Assembly (NCBI GenBank): GCA_029379385.1
Contig: CM055612.1
Location: forward strand, 5,208,001-5,272,000
Length of the DNA: 64,000 nucleotides
Source of the DNA: Quillaja saponaria
Lineage: Eukaryota > Streptophyta > Magnoliopsida > Fabales > Quillajaceae
Direction: 5' to 3'
In this document: positions 1-13,100 of the stretch, piece by piece
How positions within the stretch are numbered: position 1 is the stretch's first letter
Layout of the letters: each line of letters starts with the position of its first letter
Program-made: the position numbers and the translations under genes
Notes under the pieces: generated by a model
What the model saw: the letters and a program-made list of their open reading frames with translations, nothing else
Databases searched by the model: none
What the model was told of the DNA's origin: nothing

Positions 1-169
1 ATAAACGGTTTGCACTAGTGTGCTCGTTGTGGGCTAGTGGCTAACGAGACCTGTGAAAGTCAATTTTTTAGAAAAAAAAAGGTGTTTTTTTTTAGAAACC
101 GCGTTTCGAAATGAAGAAACGTGAAACAGCGACCCGCCCTCTTCTATCTTACCCTGAATATCGCGGTTG

Positions 170-2607
170 ATGTATTCACTATATCTTGTGCCCATGGCTT
201 CTACTTCATCGTTTCACACAACGTCCGTGGCGGTTCACTGTTTATCATCTGGACATAATCAGCGATTCCTCGTAGCTCAACCTTCATTCAACTCACTGAT
301 TTTCCCACGTCAACTTCTATGGCGCTCCATCCTTGTACTCTCTCGCTGTCGAAGCTCCAACTCTGAGCTCACTGCTGCTTCGTCTTCTTCAAAAAAGAAA
401 AAGAAGGTAATCCCTTTCCTTTACGATTTGAATGCATGGAACATTGTGATTTTTGGAATTGAATGATGGGCAATTCTGTTTAGTTGTTGAGGGCCTGAGA
501 AAGTTAAGATAAAAGGGTAAAGGAAAATATGTTCTAATTTTTCTGAACTTTTCAAGAAATGGAATACTGGGTTGGTTGGTGAATTCAAAGTGGTTAAGTA
601 AGCGATTCTGGTTTGGATGAAGAGTGTAATTCAGATGCTTTTTTAATTGCTGATAAAAAGTTACTCAATTTGGGGTACTTAATTGGCCGAACATGTTTTG
701 GAGTTAAATACTCGTTGCCCTTCTTTGCATTCAATGGATGAAGGCTAGAAGTACTAAATTGTTTTCAGATGAAATTCTGTCACTGATTGGCTTAGGCTTG
801 TTAATGATTTGTATATAAGGAGGGTTTATGATTTCAAGTTCTTTCTGATTTTGCACCTTTTCTCTTTCTAAATTTTACTTTTTACACTTTTTTCTTGGAG
901 TATCTGTTTTAGTATCTCTTGATCTCTTGATTTTTTATTTAACTTAGGATATCACTTGATCTCATGGAAGTTTCCCAAAAACAAACTTGTGTATATGATC
1001 TCATCCCCTTGTTACTTTCTCTCTCAGAAAAATCTGACCTGTAATGATGCTAAGGAGGGGGATGATGCAGTGGATGATGCTTTCGAGGCACTCTTTAGAC
1101 AGCTGGAAGAAGATCTTAAAAATGATGATTTGCCCTTTGATGATGGAGATGATAAGATAAGTGAGGAAGCCGTTGCCAAGCTTGAACGCGAGTTAGAGAA
1201 TGCACTAGGGGATGATGATGCAGAAATGCTTAGTTCAGATGTAGTAGATAATGCAGAAGGTAGTCATGATACTGAAGAGGATGATGATAAAGAAGACGAG
1301 AAGCCAGTGAAACTTAGAAATTGGCAACTTCGAAGATTAGCTATAGCTCTGAAAGCTGGGCGCCGGAAAACAAGTGTATGTCTCTTGTTTAGTATATGAG
1401 CTTTTAGCAGAAGATTTGGTCGCTAGTTACATCGACAGACAGAAGTATTATTTATTGGAATTACTATAATATTAGCAATATTATGGGCGATCAGTCTCTA
1501 ACAGTAAACTTCTGTCGACTCTATTCACCTCTCTTTTTGCAGATCAAAAGTCTTGCTGCCGAGCTTTGTCTTGATAGGGGTGTTGTTCTTGAATTGCTTC
1601 GTGAACCTCCTCCGGATCTTTTAATGATGAGTATTGCACTACCTGATGAGCCTACACCAACCGCATTAGTGCCTGAAAAAAAATCCTTAGAGATTATACA
1701 TGAAGAAACAACTTCGGCTCCTTCGGAACCTGGAACCAAGATTGAAGTTCCTGTTCATGTAATGCAACATAGATGGTCTGCTCAAAAAAGACTGAAAAAG
1801 GTGCAAGTTGACACCCTTGAAAGAGTTTACAAGAGAACAAGGCGGCCAACTGTAAGTGTAGTTTTCTTTAATCATATTGCAAGCTTCATGTTAGTAGAGC
1901 ATTCTTAAGTAACCAACCAAAACTCACTATCAGACTGTATCCACTGTTAAGATTTTCTCTATTTTCACTTCTAAGGACAATTTTATCACGTTATTCATAT
2001 TTCCCATGGGATGGAATTCAAACTGATGCATTTTTCTATCATTCAGATTTTAGGATACAAAAAAGATTTATATGTATTCCACTTTCTGATTATTTTCTAT
2101 ACTTATTATATAAACTAGGTTTGAATATCCCATCAAGGTCAATTACACCAGTTCTACCAAATGGTTAAAAGAAAGGCCATGGTTAATTTTCAACCCAAAA
2201 GTTTTCCAACTCTCATGTATGGTGTGCATGTGAGAGAGACGTGGAGGAGATCAAATATTGTTCTACTTATAGGTTATTCCACATTAGCATTAACAGGATG
2301 TCAAGATCTTACCCTTTGTTGTGCTTTACTGTTTTATAGTGATAGGATACCTGACGTGCAGTGCTAACGTGGGTCTCTTAATTGTTTTAGTACCCTTTTA
2401 ATTACCTCTAAAAGCTTCAGTATAAATTCATTTCTTATCTATCTGTGCATTCAAATTACACTGCAGAATGCAATGATCAGTAGTATTGTGCATGTGACCA
2501 ACCTTCCTCAGAGAAGAGTTGTGAAATGGTTTGAAGACAAACGTGCAGAAGATGGAGTTCCACTCAATCACCTTCCATATCAACGATCTGTTCCTGAAAA
2601 TGTTTGA
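170..2607 (+). CDS. OCP3: OCP3-like homeodomain protein (4 exons)
   Basis: Exons 170-406, 1028-1375, 1543-1851 and 2467-2607 join in frame with GT-AG introns to 344 residues, or 336 if the second in-frame ATG at 194 (MASTSSF) is used; I favour 194 because it opens a Ser-rich, transit-peptide-like leader. Next come an acidic middle (runs of D/E around DDAFEALFRQLEEDLKND), the conserved block KLRNWQLRRLAIALKAGRRKTS, and a C-terminal divergent homeodomain from RWSAQKRLKKVQ to VVKWFEDKRAEDG, with a WF-x-x-KR recognition helix. The order and length match Arabidopsis OVEREXPRESSOR OF CATIONIC PEROXIDASE 3, a regulator of defence and drought responses that is also reported to act in chloroplasts; the leader seen here fits plastid import. 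HY5 lies next on the same strand, as in Arabidopsis. No lesions seen. Confidence 0.93.
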
Positions 2608-2818
2608 GGCTTTTTCCGGAGTCATACTGTACTGTTTTGATGTACTAGAGTGTAGTTTATTTTAATATGCAATTTATTTTTTAATATACACAGTTAAATT
2701 ATCAGATACAAAATCATCTCATCTCTTGTGTTGTTGCGTCGTCTAGATTTATACAAATTTCCATGATTTGGAGATAGTTAAGATAGTTCATGGCAAGTTG
2801 GCACACTTGCAAAGGTCC

Positions 2819-2870
2819 AGACTCTCATTCAGAAGGCAAGGCCCAGACTCTCATTCAGAAGGCAAGGCCC
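2819..2870. repeat. 26-bp perfect tandem duplication
   Basis: Two adjacent identical 26-bp copies (2819-2844 and 2845-2870), each starting AGACTCTCATTCAG and ending GCAAGGCCC, lie about 210 bp downstream of the OCP3 stop codon. Confidence 0.9.
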
Positions 2871-4028
2871 GTCTGGACCAGTGTGGGACACAATCTATTC
2901 TTAGGAGACTTGTATCAAACTGCACAAAATGATGGCAACGCAAAGTACAGCGAGCTGAGGCCATGCTGTCAAAAACGCAATGATGGAGCTCAGTGGCTCA
3001 AATGCAACAATCAAGAGATGCCCTCGCAGTCTCCTCCTCTGCCATGAAAACACCATTTATTTAAGGCATGTATTGGAAGCAATTCTCTGGTTCTCTTGGG
3101 AAACTGCTAACTATCCAGAAATTCATGACAGGAAAAAGCCAAGGAGAATCAATAATGTTCTTGTTTTCTGATAATACTGCAGTTTATAGAGTCTAATTAA
3201 GTATTCCTTATTATATAATCAGTTATCAGTATCATTTTATTATGTATACATTCCGTAGCTCAACAATTATAATATGGCAATTTATAAGTCTTCTGTTTTT
3301 GGAGTTTCTTGTATTTATGTTTCCAATTTGGTTGACTGTAAATCCTGGATTTCTAAGTTTTTTTATCAATTCAGTATTGGTCCTCTGTCATTGCTTGCTA
3401 AATTTGATAAAATTCGCTATCCCAGATTCCTAACTAGAATGAAGAATCTGAATAAAAGATATGACTTGGTACAAAAGATCCACTCAAACGTGGAGAGAGA
3501 GTAACATGAAAGGAGGATAAATTGAAAGCATGCCCATCCCTGTTCATGCTTCAAAAGCAAACAAATCGAAGGGAGTTGGAGATTGGGATGTTCTTAGATT
3601 ACAAGAAAGAGACAACTCACTCCAAAAGAGAGATGGTTTTGATGGGTTGCATTGAAAAGTTATTGATCATGCTTTGGAGTTTTGACAGCCAGTTTGCTGA
3701 AGTATCATTATTGTTTGAGGTATTTTTTATTTTATAATAAAAATATAAAATATTTATTATAATGGACTATTGATATTTAATGTATAAATTATTATGTTTT
3801 TAATTTTTTTTTTAATTTTTAAATATCATCTTATATCATGTATGAAATTTTTTAATATATTTATTATAACAATCAATGATAGTGTAATTCAATTCATAAA
3901 TTATTATTTTTTGAAAATTTTTATTTTAAAAATAAATTTATTAACATTTATTATTTGTAAAAATAAAATAAAATAATAGATAAGTATTTCACATATTTGA
4001 TAAAAAATATTATACTCACATAACACTT

Positions 4029-4048
4029 ATTATATATATATATATATA
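4029..4048. repeat. (TA)n microsatellite
   Basis: An uninterrupted run of alternating T and A within an AT-rich spacer. Confidence 0.9.
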
Positions 4049-4629
4049 AATAAGTATTTATTTTAAATTTGTTTGGGAGATGATTGTGATTATGTGCCAA
4101 ATCATAAATTTTCCATGTCATAGAGGGATAACTTATTAAATAATGTCTTCATGGTTAGGTTTTGAATTTAGAAGTAATTTGTCTCGGGTACAAGACATCA
4201 ATTATGGTGTTGATGTTAGACAGACGCCAACTTCATTATGCAGTATCAAATCATTTGAGTGGGAAATAGAAGAAAGAAAAGATCACAGTTTTAACAAAGA
4301 AGTTAAGCACAGTATTCCACCTAAATTAATAAATCTCCTCTTTGATCCTCTTAACACTCAATCTTCCAAAGACACCAATGGCGTCAGTCAAATTAATTGA
4401 ATGACAGAAAATTGTTAAAGCCAAACGATTGCACATGTACTAACAAGAGCCTAGCTAGCTATATGTTACTTTACTTTCAGTACAGGTTCACTTCCCTTAA
4501 ATGTTTTAAGACAAATGTACTCAACGCAAAAGGAAAAGTAAATAGGATTTGTCCAAAAATGGGGCATCACTTTATTCAACAACTCCTTGGTAATTGTACC
4601 ACCTTACCTCTAGGTACTTGTTAGGTCCA

Positions 4630-5095
4630 AATTTGGTAAAAGAATGGACCAAATCCAAACTTGAGAATTGATTTGAACAAACTCTTTTTATATTAGGAAA
4701 TAAAAACAAATATTTTCCAACTCGTTTCATCAAAGTTTGAGATAAATATTTTTTAAATAAATTTAACTCATTTGCCAACAATCAATTGATTCAACCATAA
4801 ATTTATATTTTAATTACGAACAATATTTGAATTCAAAATTCAATCCGAGATTTGGTGAAAAATCAACCAGATCTAATCTTCAAAATTGATTTAAACAAAT
4901 TTTTGTTGTATTAGAAAACAAAAATAATAATAAACATTTTTTTAACTATATGAACTTAGAAAACAAAATCCTTTTATATTAGAAAACAAAAATAATAATA
5001 AACATATTTTTTTAACTCGGTTCATCAAAATTTAGGTTAAATATTTTTTAGTTAAATTAAACTCTTTTATCAACAATGAATTGGTTCTACAAGTT
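4630..5095. repeat. Degenerate AT-rich tandem duplication, about 217-bp period
   Basis: Two diverged copies start near 4630 and 4847. Both carry, in order, a stretch like TTGATTT(G/A)AACAAA, TATTAGGAAATAAAAAC or TATTAGAAAACAAAAAT, AACTCG(T/G)TTCATCAAA, AAATATTTTTTA and ATCAACAAT-like ends. The second copy has a further internal duplication of the ATTAGAAAACAAAAATAATA block (about 4910-4940 and 4979-5009). No coding capacity. Confidence 0.65.
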
Positions 5096-5422
5096 TGTTT
5101 TGCTTGCTAAGCATATAATTACCTCTACTCTAGAATTAATGTAACCTAACTGTCTTTGTTTTTATAACCAAAAACCAAAAATAACTCATTTTAAAAAATA
5201 AAACGAAGTCGTCCGAGTTGCATTTAAAGCTCTATGAATAATTTCACGAATATCGTGGAACACCGCCGCTTTCAGCCAGCACAGAGCCTGGCCCCAGTCC
5301 ATTGCATTTTACTCTCTTATCCCATCCGTCGGATGAATTCTCCCATCCAACGGTTCATATTTAACCACGCATCTCATGCATTAACCTTTGATTTAGGCCA
5401 TTCGTCATGGCTTATATTACTC

Positions 5423-5428
5423 CACGTT
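5423..5428 (+). promoter_or_regulatory. T/G-box-like CACGTT upstream of HY5
   Basis: A CACGTT hexamer sits about 200 bp before the HY5 ATG. T/G-boxes of this form are known HY5 and HY5-partner sites and are reported in the Arabidopsis HY5 promoter, so autoregulation is possible. A hexamer alone is weak evidence. Confidence 0.35.
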
Positions 5429-5624
5429 CAGCATTTTTTGTCCGTCAGATAAGAAAAATTTAACGGTTATGATTACTTCCTGACTACTCTGTCTGTTTAT
5501 TAATTCACGGTAACATTAATGTCCCGCTCTTTTTGCTCTATCTAGAAAATAAAGAGATTGAGGAAAATTGCTGACATATCTGGCTTTTTCTCTCTGAATG
5601 TGTATTAGCTTGTGGGAAGAAGAA

Positions 5625-7915
5625 ATGCAGGAACAGGCAACGAGTTCACTTGCAGCAAGCTCTCTGCCATCAAGCAGTGAGAGATCTTCAAGCTCTGCTT
5701 TTCAAATTGAAGTCAAAGAAGGTCAATATTTTTTTACTTATATTGGTTGCTAAATTGTTAATCAACTGGATTTTTCTTTCTTTTTTCTCTATAAGATTTT
5801 GAAAATTTTGGTACTGGGGCTGCTAGTTCTGTCTGGGTGGAGCTTAGTTCTTAAAAGTTGTATGTTCCATTGATTGTGTTTCACCTTTCTGTTTGATTTA
5901 TGAGAATTTCAAGCTAATTACCCATCTGGGTTGTGTTTGATTTGGGATAATTTTATTTGGATCACTTATTTTCGTGGAAATTGATTCTGCCGAGAAAATT
6001 CCTTAAACCAACATTGCTCTTAAAAATAAAAAGTTTTTTTTAACTTGTTATCCGTAATCTACTAGGTCTGGAGAGTGATGAGGAGATCAGAAGGGTTCCC
6101 GAGATCGGCGGTGAGTCTGCCGGAACGTCAGCTTCCCGGCGAAACACTGGATCAGTTGCCGGTCCAGACCGGGTTCAGGGGACAGGGGAAGGTCAAAAGA
6201 AGAGAGGGAGGAGCCCAGCTGACAAAGAAAGCAAGAGGCTAAAAAGGTAAGTAAGCTGGGACCAGCATCCTCTGAAAATTAACAGTTTTGCCCTTTTCAT
6301 GGGGTAGATAGCAATTTGTAATATCTTTAATTGGTGGAATATGATAATTGAAAAAGGTTGCTGAGGAACAGAGTTTCAGCCCAGCAAGCAAGAGAGAGGA
6401 AAAAAGCATATTTGATTGACTTGGAAACAAGGGTTACAGACTTGGAGAAGAAAAATTCTGAGCTTGAAGAGAGACTCTCCACTTTCCAGAATGAGAATCA
6501 GATGCTCAGACAAGTATGCCAACCTCATCTTAATTTTTTAACATCATCATGTTATATCAATGTTTTTTAAATGGGGAATTTGGTATTTTATTTTCATGAA
6601 AATTCATGCCCCAATTTTTTCTTAAGATATGATGATGACCTTCTATCATTTCTTTCTATATGCGTCGCAATTATGATGTTAAAATATAGTTTTGAAAGAC
6701 AAGCAAAGGTATGATAGTTATGCAATTATTATATCATTGGCGTTTAGTAGAAACTTGGAGAAGAAAGCATGTGCTTCATGATTAAATATATATTATTGTT
6801 CAAGCCAAGACATACCGAACTACAGATCCATCAATCTATTATATTCTGTCCAAGCAAAAAAGGTAAGAAATAACTACTGGTAGGGTTGTGGGTAGGACTG
6901 CTTTGCTGAGGGTCTACATGACTGTATGACCACTTTGTTCTTTTCTTCTCTCTTTGTTTTCACTAAGTGACCACATTGTTCATCACTATTATTCCCTAAA
7001 ATTGTCTGGATTAAGAAGATTTGCATTTGTTTGAATCTTCGTCTGAAGTGGGGAAGGTAACTTATAGGAACTTAGAGAGAAATTGTCATAATCAGTCAAC
7101 TTATGCAAACAGTTGTGAACTCGGTTCTGAACTCATGCACGTATAGATAGGAACTTCTGAATTTGGCCCATACCATGGGCTGAGTTAAGCTTTGATGATA
7201 GGCTTTTACCTAACAGTTTTCTGGAAAAGATCGTATACTTATCAAGGGTATTGGCTAGTTTTGATTTGTAAAATATACAACTTGTGATCCTTGCAAATTG
7301 AAAAAAACCTGTGCTAGTTGAAATATGTAAGGTGAATAATTTTTTGTTCTAACAGGCTCTTTAACCCAATTAATAAAAAAAATTAGTATTAAGTTTTTTT
7401 TTTTTTGGTGGGTAGGAAAATGGGGTTAATTACCCAAAAGACAAGAACAAAAACTAACTACTACAATCTCGGGGCAAAGAAACCCCTTCTAGATCACTAT
7501 TAAGACGATAGAGGAGCCCATTGGGAGGCTGAAAAAGGAAGGAATGGCCAGCTTTGCCATTGACAGCTTCCTTAGCAAGCCAGTGTGCAAGCTAGTATTT
7601 AGTATTAACATGATAGTCTACCAGAGTCATATTCTGATCCTATGTGTCATCTAACCTTTGGATATCGCCTGTATGGAAGCAGCTATAAGATTCATATACC
7701 ATAACTTGTTTTATGCATTTGACAAAGGTTTTTAATGTGCATGAAAACAATTTCTATTCACCTTAGCTATTAAATTTTACAATTTATTTTTTCTTGGTAA
7801 TAGTTAAAATCTAGGACATGATTGTAAACAAATTTTCACTTTGCAGATATTGAAGAACACAACCACAAGCAGGAGGGGGGGCACTGCTGGTGCTAATGCT
7901 GAAGGGACTTTATGA
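5625..7915 (+). CDS. HY5: HY5 bZIP transcription factor (4 exons)
   Basis: Exons 5625-5721, 6066-6246, 6357-6513 and 7847-7915 give 167 residues (Arabidopsis HY5 has 168). The N-terminus [19 protein letters not shown] is essentially that of HY5. Residues 35-45 hold the acidic ESDEE block with the V-P-E core that binds the COP1 WD40 domain. The basic region carries N-x-7-R as [11 protein letters not shown], followed by a leucine zipper ([19 protein letters not shown]) and the C-terminal ILKNTT block. HY5 is a nuclear factor that promotes photomorphogenesis and is degraded through COP1 in darkness. The first donor reads G|GTCAAT, a weak match to consensus, but frame and protein identity require it. 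Intron 3 is 1.3 kb and holds a retroelement insertion. HYH is the main alternative, but the length and N-terminus favour HY5. Confidence 0.97.
7393..7598 (-). mobile_element. 5'-truncated LINE-like 3' end inside HY5 intron 3
   Basis: On the minus strand this about 206-bp insert reads into [14 protein letters not shown] and [14 protein letters not shown], resembling the degraded RNase H-like end of plant non-LTR retrotransposons, and finishes in a poly(A) tail (the T run from 7394). It is flanked by a 10-bp direct repeat TTAGTATTAA (7383-7392 and 7599-7608), the expected target-site duplication. It is inserted opposite to HY5 transcription and touches no exon. The element family is inferred from the tail, the truncation and the short peptide. 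Confidence 0.72.
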
Positions 7916-10187
7916 GAGAGTGCAAATGAGAGAAATAGAGTAGATCCTTAAAAAAATTATATGCTAAAAGTTGAAAAATTTGTTCTTGATAATTGTAGGT
8001 AAAAATAGAGCTATCAAGGAGACCGAACTTTGAGGTATTGAGTTTCGTTTTTCTTCATTGTCATAACTGCTGTCTCCTTGCAACAATCTGTAGGAAGCTG
8101 TTAATATTATGCAAAGCTTGGCCATGTTTGGTGGTGAATTACTTTGAAGACAAGGGCTGTGGCTGTAGTGACAGTGGTGGGTTGGCTACTGTAGTGACAA
8201 TGTATGCTTTCATAATGTATTGTCCAGGTAGATTATGTTAGCAGAAGAGGGCAAAAAGAAAACTGCTTCATCCTTAAGCAATAACATAATGTTAAAAAGT
8301 AAGTGTAGAATTGGGTTTTCCATTAAATATGTATGCATTAGCTTGCAATTGAGCATGTACTTTTGGTAATGATGATGCTAACCTTAGATCCTGCAATTAT
8401 GTTATTGGCAATTGAGCAAGAAATCTTGGTACTTGGGTTTTCATAAGTGATGGAATATACAAATTAAATAAATATCCTTGAGCTTGTAGATGAGGTTAGA
8501 GACTGTTTGGATATCAAGAGAACCTAACTTTCAAGTTACTTCCTCTCTCTTCCTTTCACTTATCCTATATCTCAATGTTGTAGTTACTTCTGATTGATAG
8601 AAGCAGATTCCAAAGTTCACATTTGTACTATCTCTTTCTAACAAAAGAATTTCAGATTTCAGGTTGAGTCTTGTTGGAGAAAATTCTTTGAAATAATAGA
8701 TGAAAGGAAAACAGTATTCAAGTGGTAACTAAGAATTCAAACTTGGTTGGAGAAACCTGTTTCTGTTACTTCTAAACAATAATTTTATTGGTGCATTGGA
8801 AAGGAACCAAAAACAATTTTAGAAGCTCTTAAGTAGTAGATGCCAATTTGTGCTGAACACGTTAGTAAAAATGTATACAAATGCATATGTCATTTCAAAT
8901 CCAAAGTTAGTTAGCACTAATTTGGGTGTTAACATTAAAGAGAAACAAAGGGCAAGCCCAAACAAATTGAAACCAAGCTATACCCAAAATTAAATTATAA
9001 ATAGCTTTGATTTATTTCTTCTTTCTTTTTTGTTTGAGAAAAATAGCTTCCACTTTTTGAGCAGTACTAAACAAAATAAGTACACAACAATTATATTTTG
9101 GTTATAAGAATTCTAAATTTATTATTCAAATACACAAAACACATGGTGCTTAGTGCTCCTAAAAAATATTTATTGTTTAGTGTTATTTAAAATTATTTAT
9201 GCCTAAGAATGAAGTATGCATAATAAAATATATTTACAATTAAAAAACAAATTCTTTATGCATCTACTTGTAAAAGATCAATATAAAGTCCTCAATAACA
9301 TTTTTGTTAAATACAACCAAATATTTTGATGAATTATAAGTTTCAGTATAGTTTGTTAATACAGAAGTGATAATTTTTTTATTTATTATTATTATTTTTT
9401 AATTTATATTTAAATTTATTATTATAATATTAATGAATTGATAGGTTGTAATGTAAATAATGAATAATACCAACCACACTAGCTTCCATTTTTCAGAAAA
9501 CTTTAGTCAGATTGTTTTTTTTCCCTACATATACTTATCAAATAGCCCAAACAAATAGGGCTATGTCTTTTTACCAAAAGAGAACAAAGAAAATAAATGT
9601 GTGAAATAGACAAATTGGACAGAATCGTAATTTTTGTAGTCATCGAAGGCATTTCCGAATTCAGCGTCAACAATAACAATAATCGATTACACCGAGCACC
9701 GACAGCCACTGCATACGCATACCGGGATTACCGGCAATAAGCAGTAACACGTTGGACAGGCTGGCCATTTGGTATAGAAATTTTTTACATACGTTGTTGT
9801 CTCTTTCTTGACAAAGACATACGAACGGTCCAGCATGGTACGTGTCAGATTACGATTTGATGGAAAAAGAGGAAGTCAACACAAGATTAAGTGGATCTGT
9901 TGACCGACAGTAGCTGGCTGAGCCAAGTGAACTGGTTTGGTACCAGCAACCGATCGATCCCGTTAAGAGAAACCTTTGCAACATATTAAATTGAAGAAAG
10001 AAGGGATAGCTGGAGCTGAAGAGGAAAAAGGCATAGAGAGAAAATGAGAGATGGTTTATTGAATGGGTGAAGATTTCTCTGGCTTTGCCCCCATCTCATA
10101 GCTTTCTCATTGTAGAACCATTGATCTGTTATGCTATTGTGTGGGGAACCAGAGAAATTATAATTTGAGAAGATAGTAAATCAAATC
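7916..10187. other. HY5 3' flank and CESA1 upstream region
   Basis: No credible coding exon. 7916 to about 8700 is probably HY5 3' UTR and flank; 8800-9480 is very AT-rich spacer; about 9500-10187 is more mixed in composition and should contain the CESA1 promoter and 5' leader. A leader intron is possible but was not resolved. Confidence 0.5.
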
Positions 10188-13100
10188 ATGGAAGCAACTG
10201 GTGGAATGGTTGCTGGGTCGCATAAAAGGAACGAGCTTGTTAGGATTCGACATGATTCAGATAGTGGGGTTAGTATTCTAACATACCCTTTTTAAGTCTT
10301 CAGCTCCTGGAGTTGTTTCTTACAATCTTTGTGTGTAATAAGTTATTGCGTGTAGATTGAACAATGCTTTTGTGGAATTGGGTTATCAGTTAAGAAATTC
10401 TTTTGTATAACACTGGAAATTGGAAGTGATTCGATCAAAGTTTGAATGTCACCTTGCATTTTCAGTCCGCAATTTACTGTATTATTTCAATTCATTCATA
10501 GCTTACTCTTTGGTGTTTAGATTTGAGTAGTGATTTCTGAGTTTGATCTCAAAGTTCAAAATTTCCGTTGATATTAGTAATGGATAATAAGTGTCTCAGT
10601 CGGTGATGGGTACTTGACAAGTGATATTTTGAAATTGAACTTGTTAAAGTCCTGATCTCGTGGGGATCTTTTGTTTTCAGCCTTTATGTCAACGTTCTAT
10701 TTTCCCAAACATCACATGTTCATTTATCTTAGTTGTTTTATAATTTTCAATTTATTTATGATAGCTGGGGTAAGAAGTTTGATTACTTGTATAATTAAAC
10801 CATACAGAAAATATATGGTTGTCTTCTGGTTACAAACAGAAGTTTGCATGTAGCTATCATTATATGGTTGTATGCAAGGGTAGTTATATAAATCTTACAA
10901 TTATTTTTCTGATATCTGCATCTTATCAGAACTTCTATTATATCGGACTTTGTTGAACCACTATTTTCTGTAGATAGAGCATGTTTTCTAGCGGAATGAT
11001 GAATCTGGATTTGCCAAATTTTCATTTCTTGTTTCTTCAAGATATTGATTCAATTGAATCATATTCTAAGAAGTTTATTTCTTTGAACTTTGCAGCCCAA
11101 ACCCTTGAAGCATTTGAATGGTCAAACCTGTCAGATATGTGGTGATACTGTTGGATTTACAGCCACTGGTGATGTCTTTGTTGCTTGCAATGAATGTGCC
11201 TTTCCAGTTTGCCGGGCTTGTTATGAGTATGAACGTAAAGATGGGAATCAGTCTTGTCCCCAATGCAAGACTAGATACAAAAGGCACAAAGGTCACCTCG
11301 TGTTTTAAATTCTCATGTTGATCCAATTCTTTGCCTTATATTTGCAAATAAAGATAATATCATTCTAATTTCAGGAAGTCCTAGAGTAGAGGGAGATGAA
11401 GATGAGGATGATGTTGATGATCTAGACAATGAGTTTAATTATACCCAAGGAAATGATAAGGCAAGGCGCCACTGGCAGGGAGAAGATGCTGACTTATCTT
11501 CTTCCTCTAGGCATGATTCTCAACAACCGATTCCCCTTCTCACCAATGGCCAACCGGTATGAAAATCAGTATTTTCTTTGTCCTCTTCACACATTGATGC
11601 CTTTAAGTCTTTATTAGGGATCATCATAGTTTTCTTCTGGTTGTCTGTCATGTAAGTGAGGGAGTGGAGTTTAAATTATATTTTTTTTTGAGCCATCTGT
11701 CCTGTTGCTTTTGATACTAATCAAACATTTACACATACTCCTCTGCATTGGTCTTTTAAATCTTGAGTGCCAATGCTGGAGCGACTGGTAACTATCATAA
11801 TCCACAATCACAAAGTTTATTTTAAATTAGTTATTATAACTAGTATTTTCACATGAATGGTTGAAGAATGGTGAAATCCTGTTGACATGATTAAAGTGTA
11901 CCATCCAGTGTTTCTCCTGGAACTTTCCTCATTGATCTTGTTCATACGTTATTTTGTCTGCAATACTCTGTTGCTCATTTTCCTTTATTTATCAGGTATC
12001 GGGAGAAATTCCTTGTGCTACACCTGACAGCCAATCTGTGCGAACAATGTCAGGTCCTTTGGGCCCATCTGAAAAGGTTCACTCACTTCCTTATGTTGAC
12101 CCAAGGCAACCGGGTACGTGGTTAACTTGAAGGGAAGCTTTCATAGAAAAATATGGTTTTTATGAATGTCAATTGATCATGTCTACTGTTACAGTTCCAG
12201 TGAGGATTGTGGATCCATCAAAGGACCTAAATTCATATGGCCTTGGAAATGTTGACTGGAAAGAAAGAGTTGAAGGTTGGAAGATCAAACAGGATAAAAA
12301 CATGATACATAATACTGGTAGATTCACTGAAGGGAAAGGAGACATAGAAGGCACTGGTTCAAATGGAGAAGAGCTCCAGATGTAAGCAACTTTTGTTACA
12401 AGGATTAAAACGTTTTAATGGTACAATTATACTCAGGAAGTTTTGGCTTTTAAATAGTTTGGTTTGAACATTCAAAACAATTGAAATATAATTGTATACC
12501 CTTCCTTACAGATTTATCCTAGTATGCTTTTCTAATTAACATCGATGATGATACCCTTCTCACATTTGGTTGCACATCACTTTACTGTCTGCATTTGCTA
12601 TTACCTGTTTTGAATCTTGTTTTCACAAGTTAAAGCCTAGAGGCTAGACTCTAGAGCCATACTTTTTTTTTTCATCCCTTAAGCAGTTTGTATGTTATTA
12701 GCTTCTCCAAAAATGATAGATGTTTTTTGTAACAGGGCTGATGATGCTCGACAACCTTTGAGTCGTGTGGTTCCCATTTCTTCGTCTCACCTGACTCCTT
12801 ATCGTGTTGTAATTATACTACGGCTTATTATTCTGGGTTTTTTCTTGCAATATCGTGTAACTCATCCTGTGAAAAATGCATATCCGTTGTGGTTAACATC
12901 AGTTATCTGTGAAATATGGTTTGCATTATCTTGGCTTTTGGATCAGTTTCCAAAATGGTGTCCCGTTAACCGTGAGACCTACCTTGACAGGCTTGCTTTA
13001 AGGTCAGTACAGTTCATTTTGTTTCTGTTGGTGTGCCTTTTTCTTTGGGTTTGGATTATTGTTAACTACTATATTGGAGTTATATCTTATTTGTCATGTT

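Larger units (their letters stand above)
2608..5624. other. Spacer between OCP3 and HY5, with repeats and HY5 promoter
   Basis: No convincing gene. It holds the OCP3 3' flank, a 26-bp perfect tandem repeat (2819-2870), moderately complex DNA to about 3720, very AT-rich DNA with a (TA)n tract (4029-4048), a degenerate AT-rich tandem duplication (4630-5095) and the HY5 promoter region from about 5100. Short ORFs around 2790-3170 and 3240-3500 match no family I recognise and lack consistent splice context. Confidence 0.6.

Noticed and set aside
2790..3171. Protein-coding gene downstream of OCP3
   Set aside because: The open frame is created partly by the 26-bp repeat. No family, start context or splice pattern was recognised.
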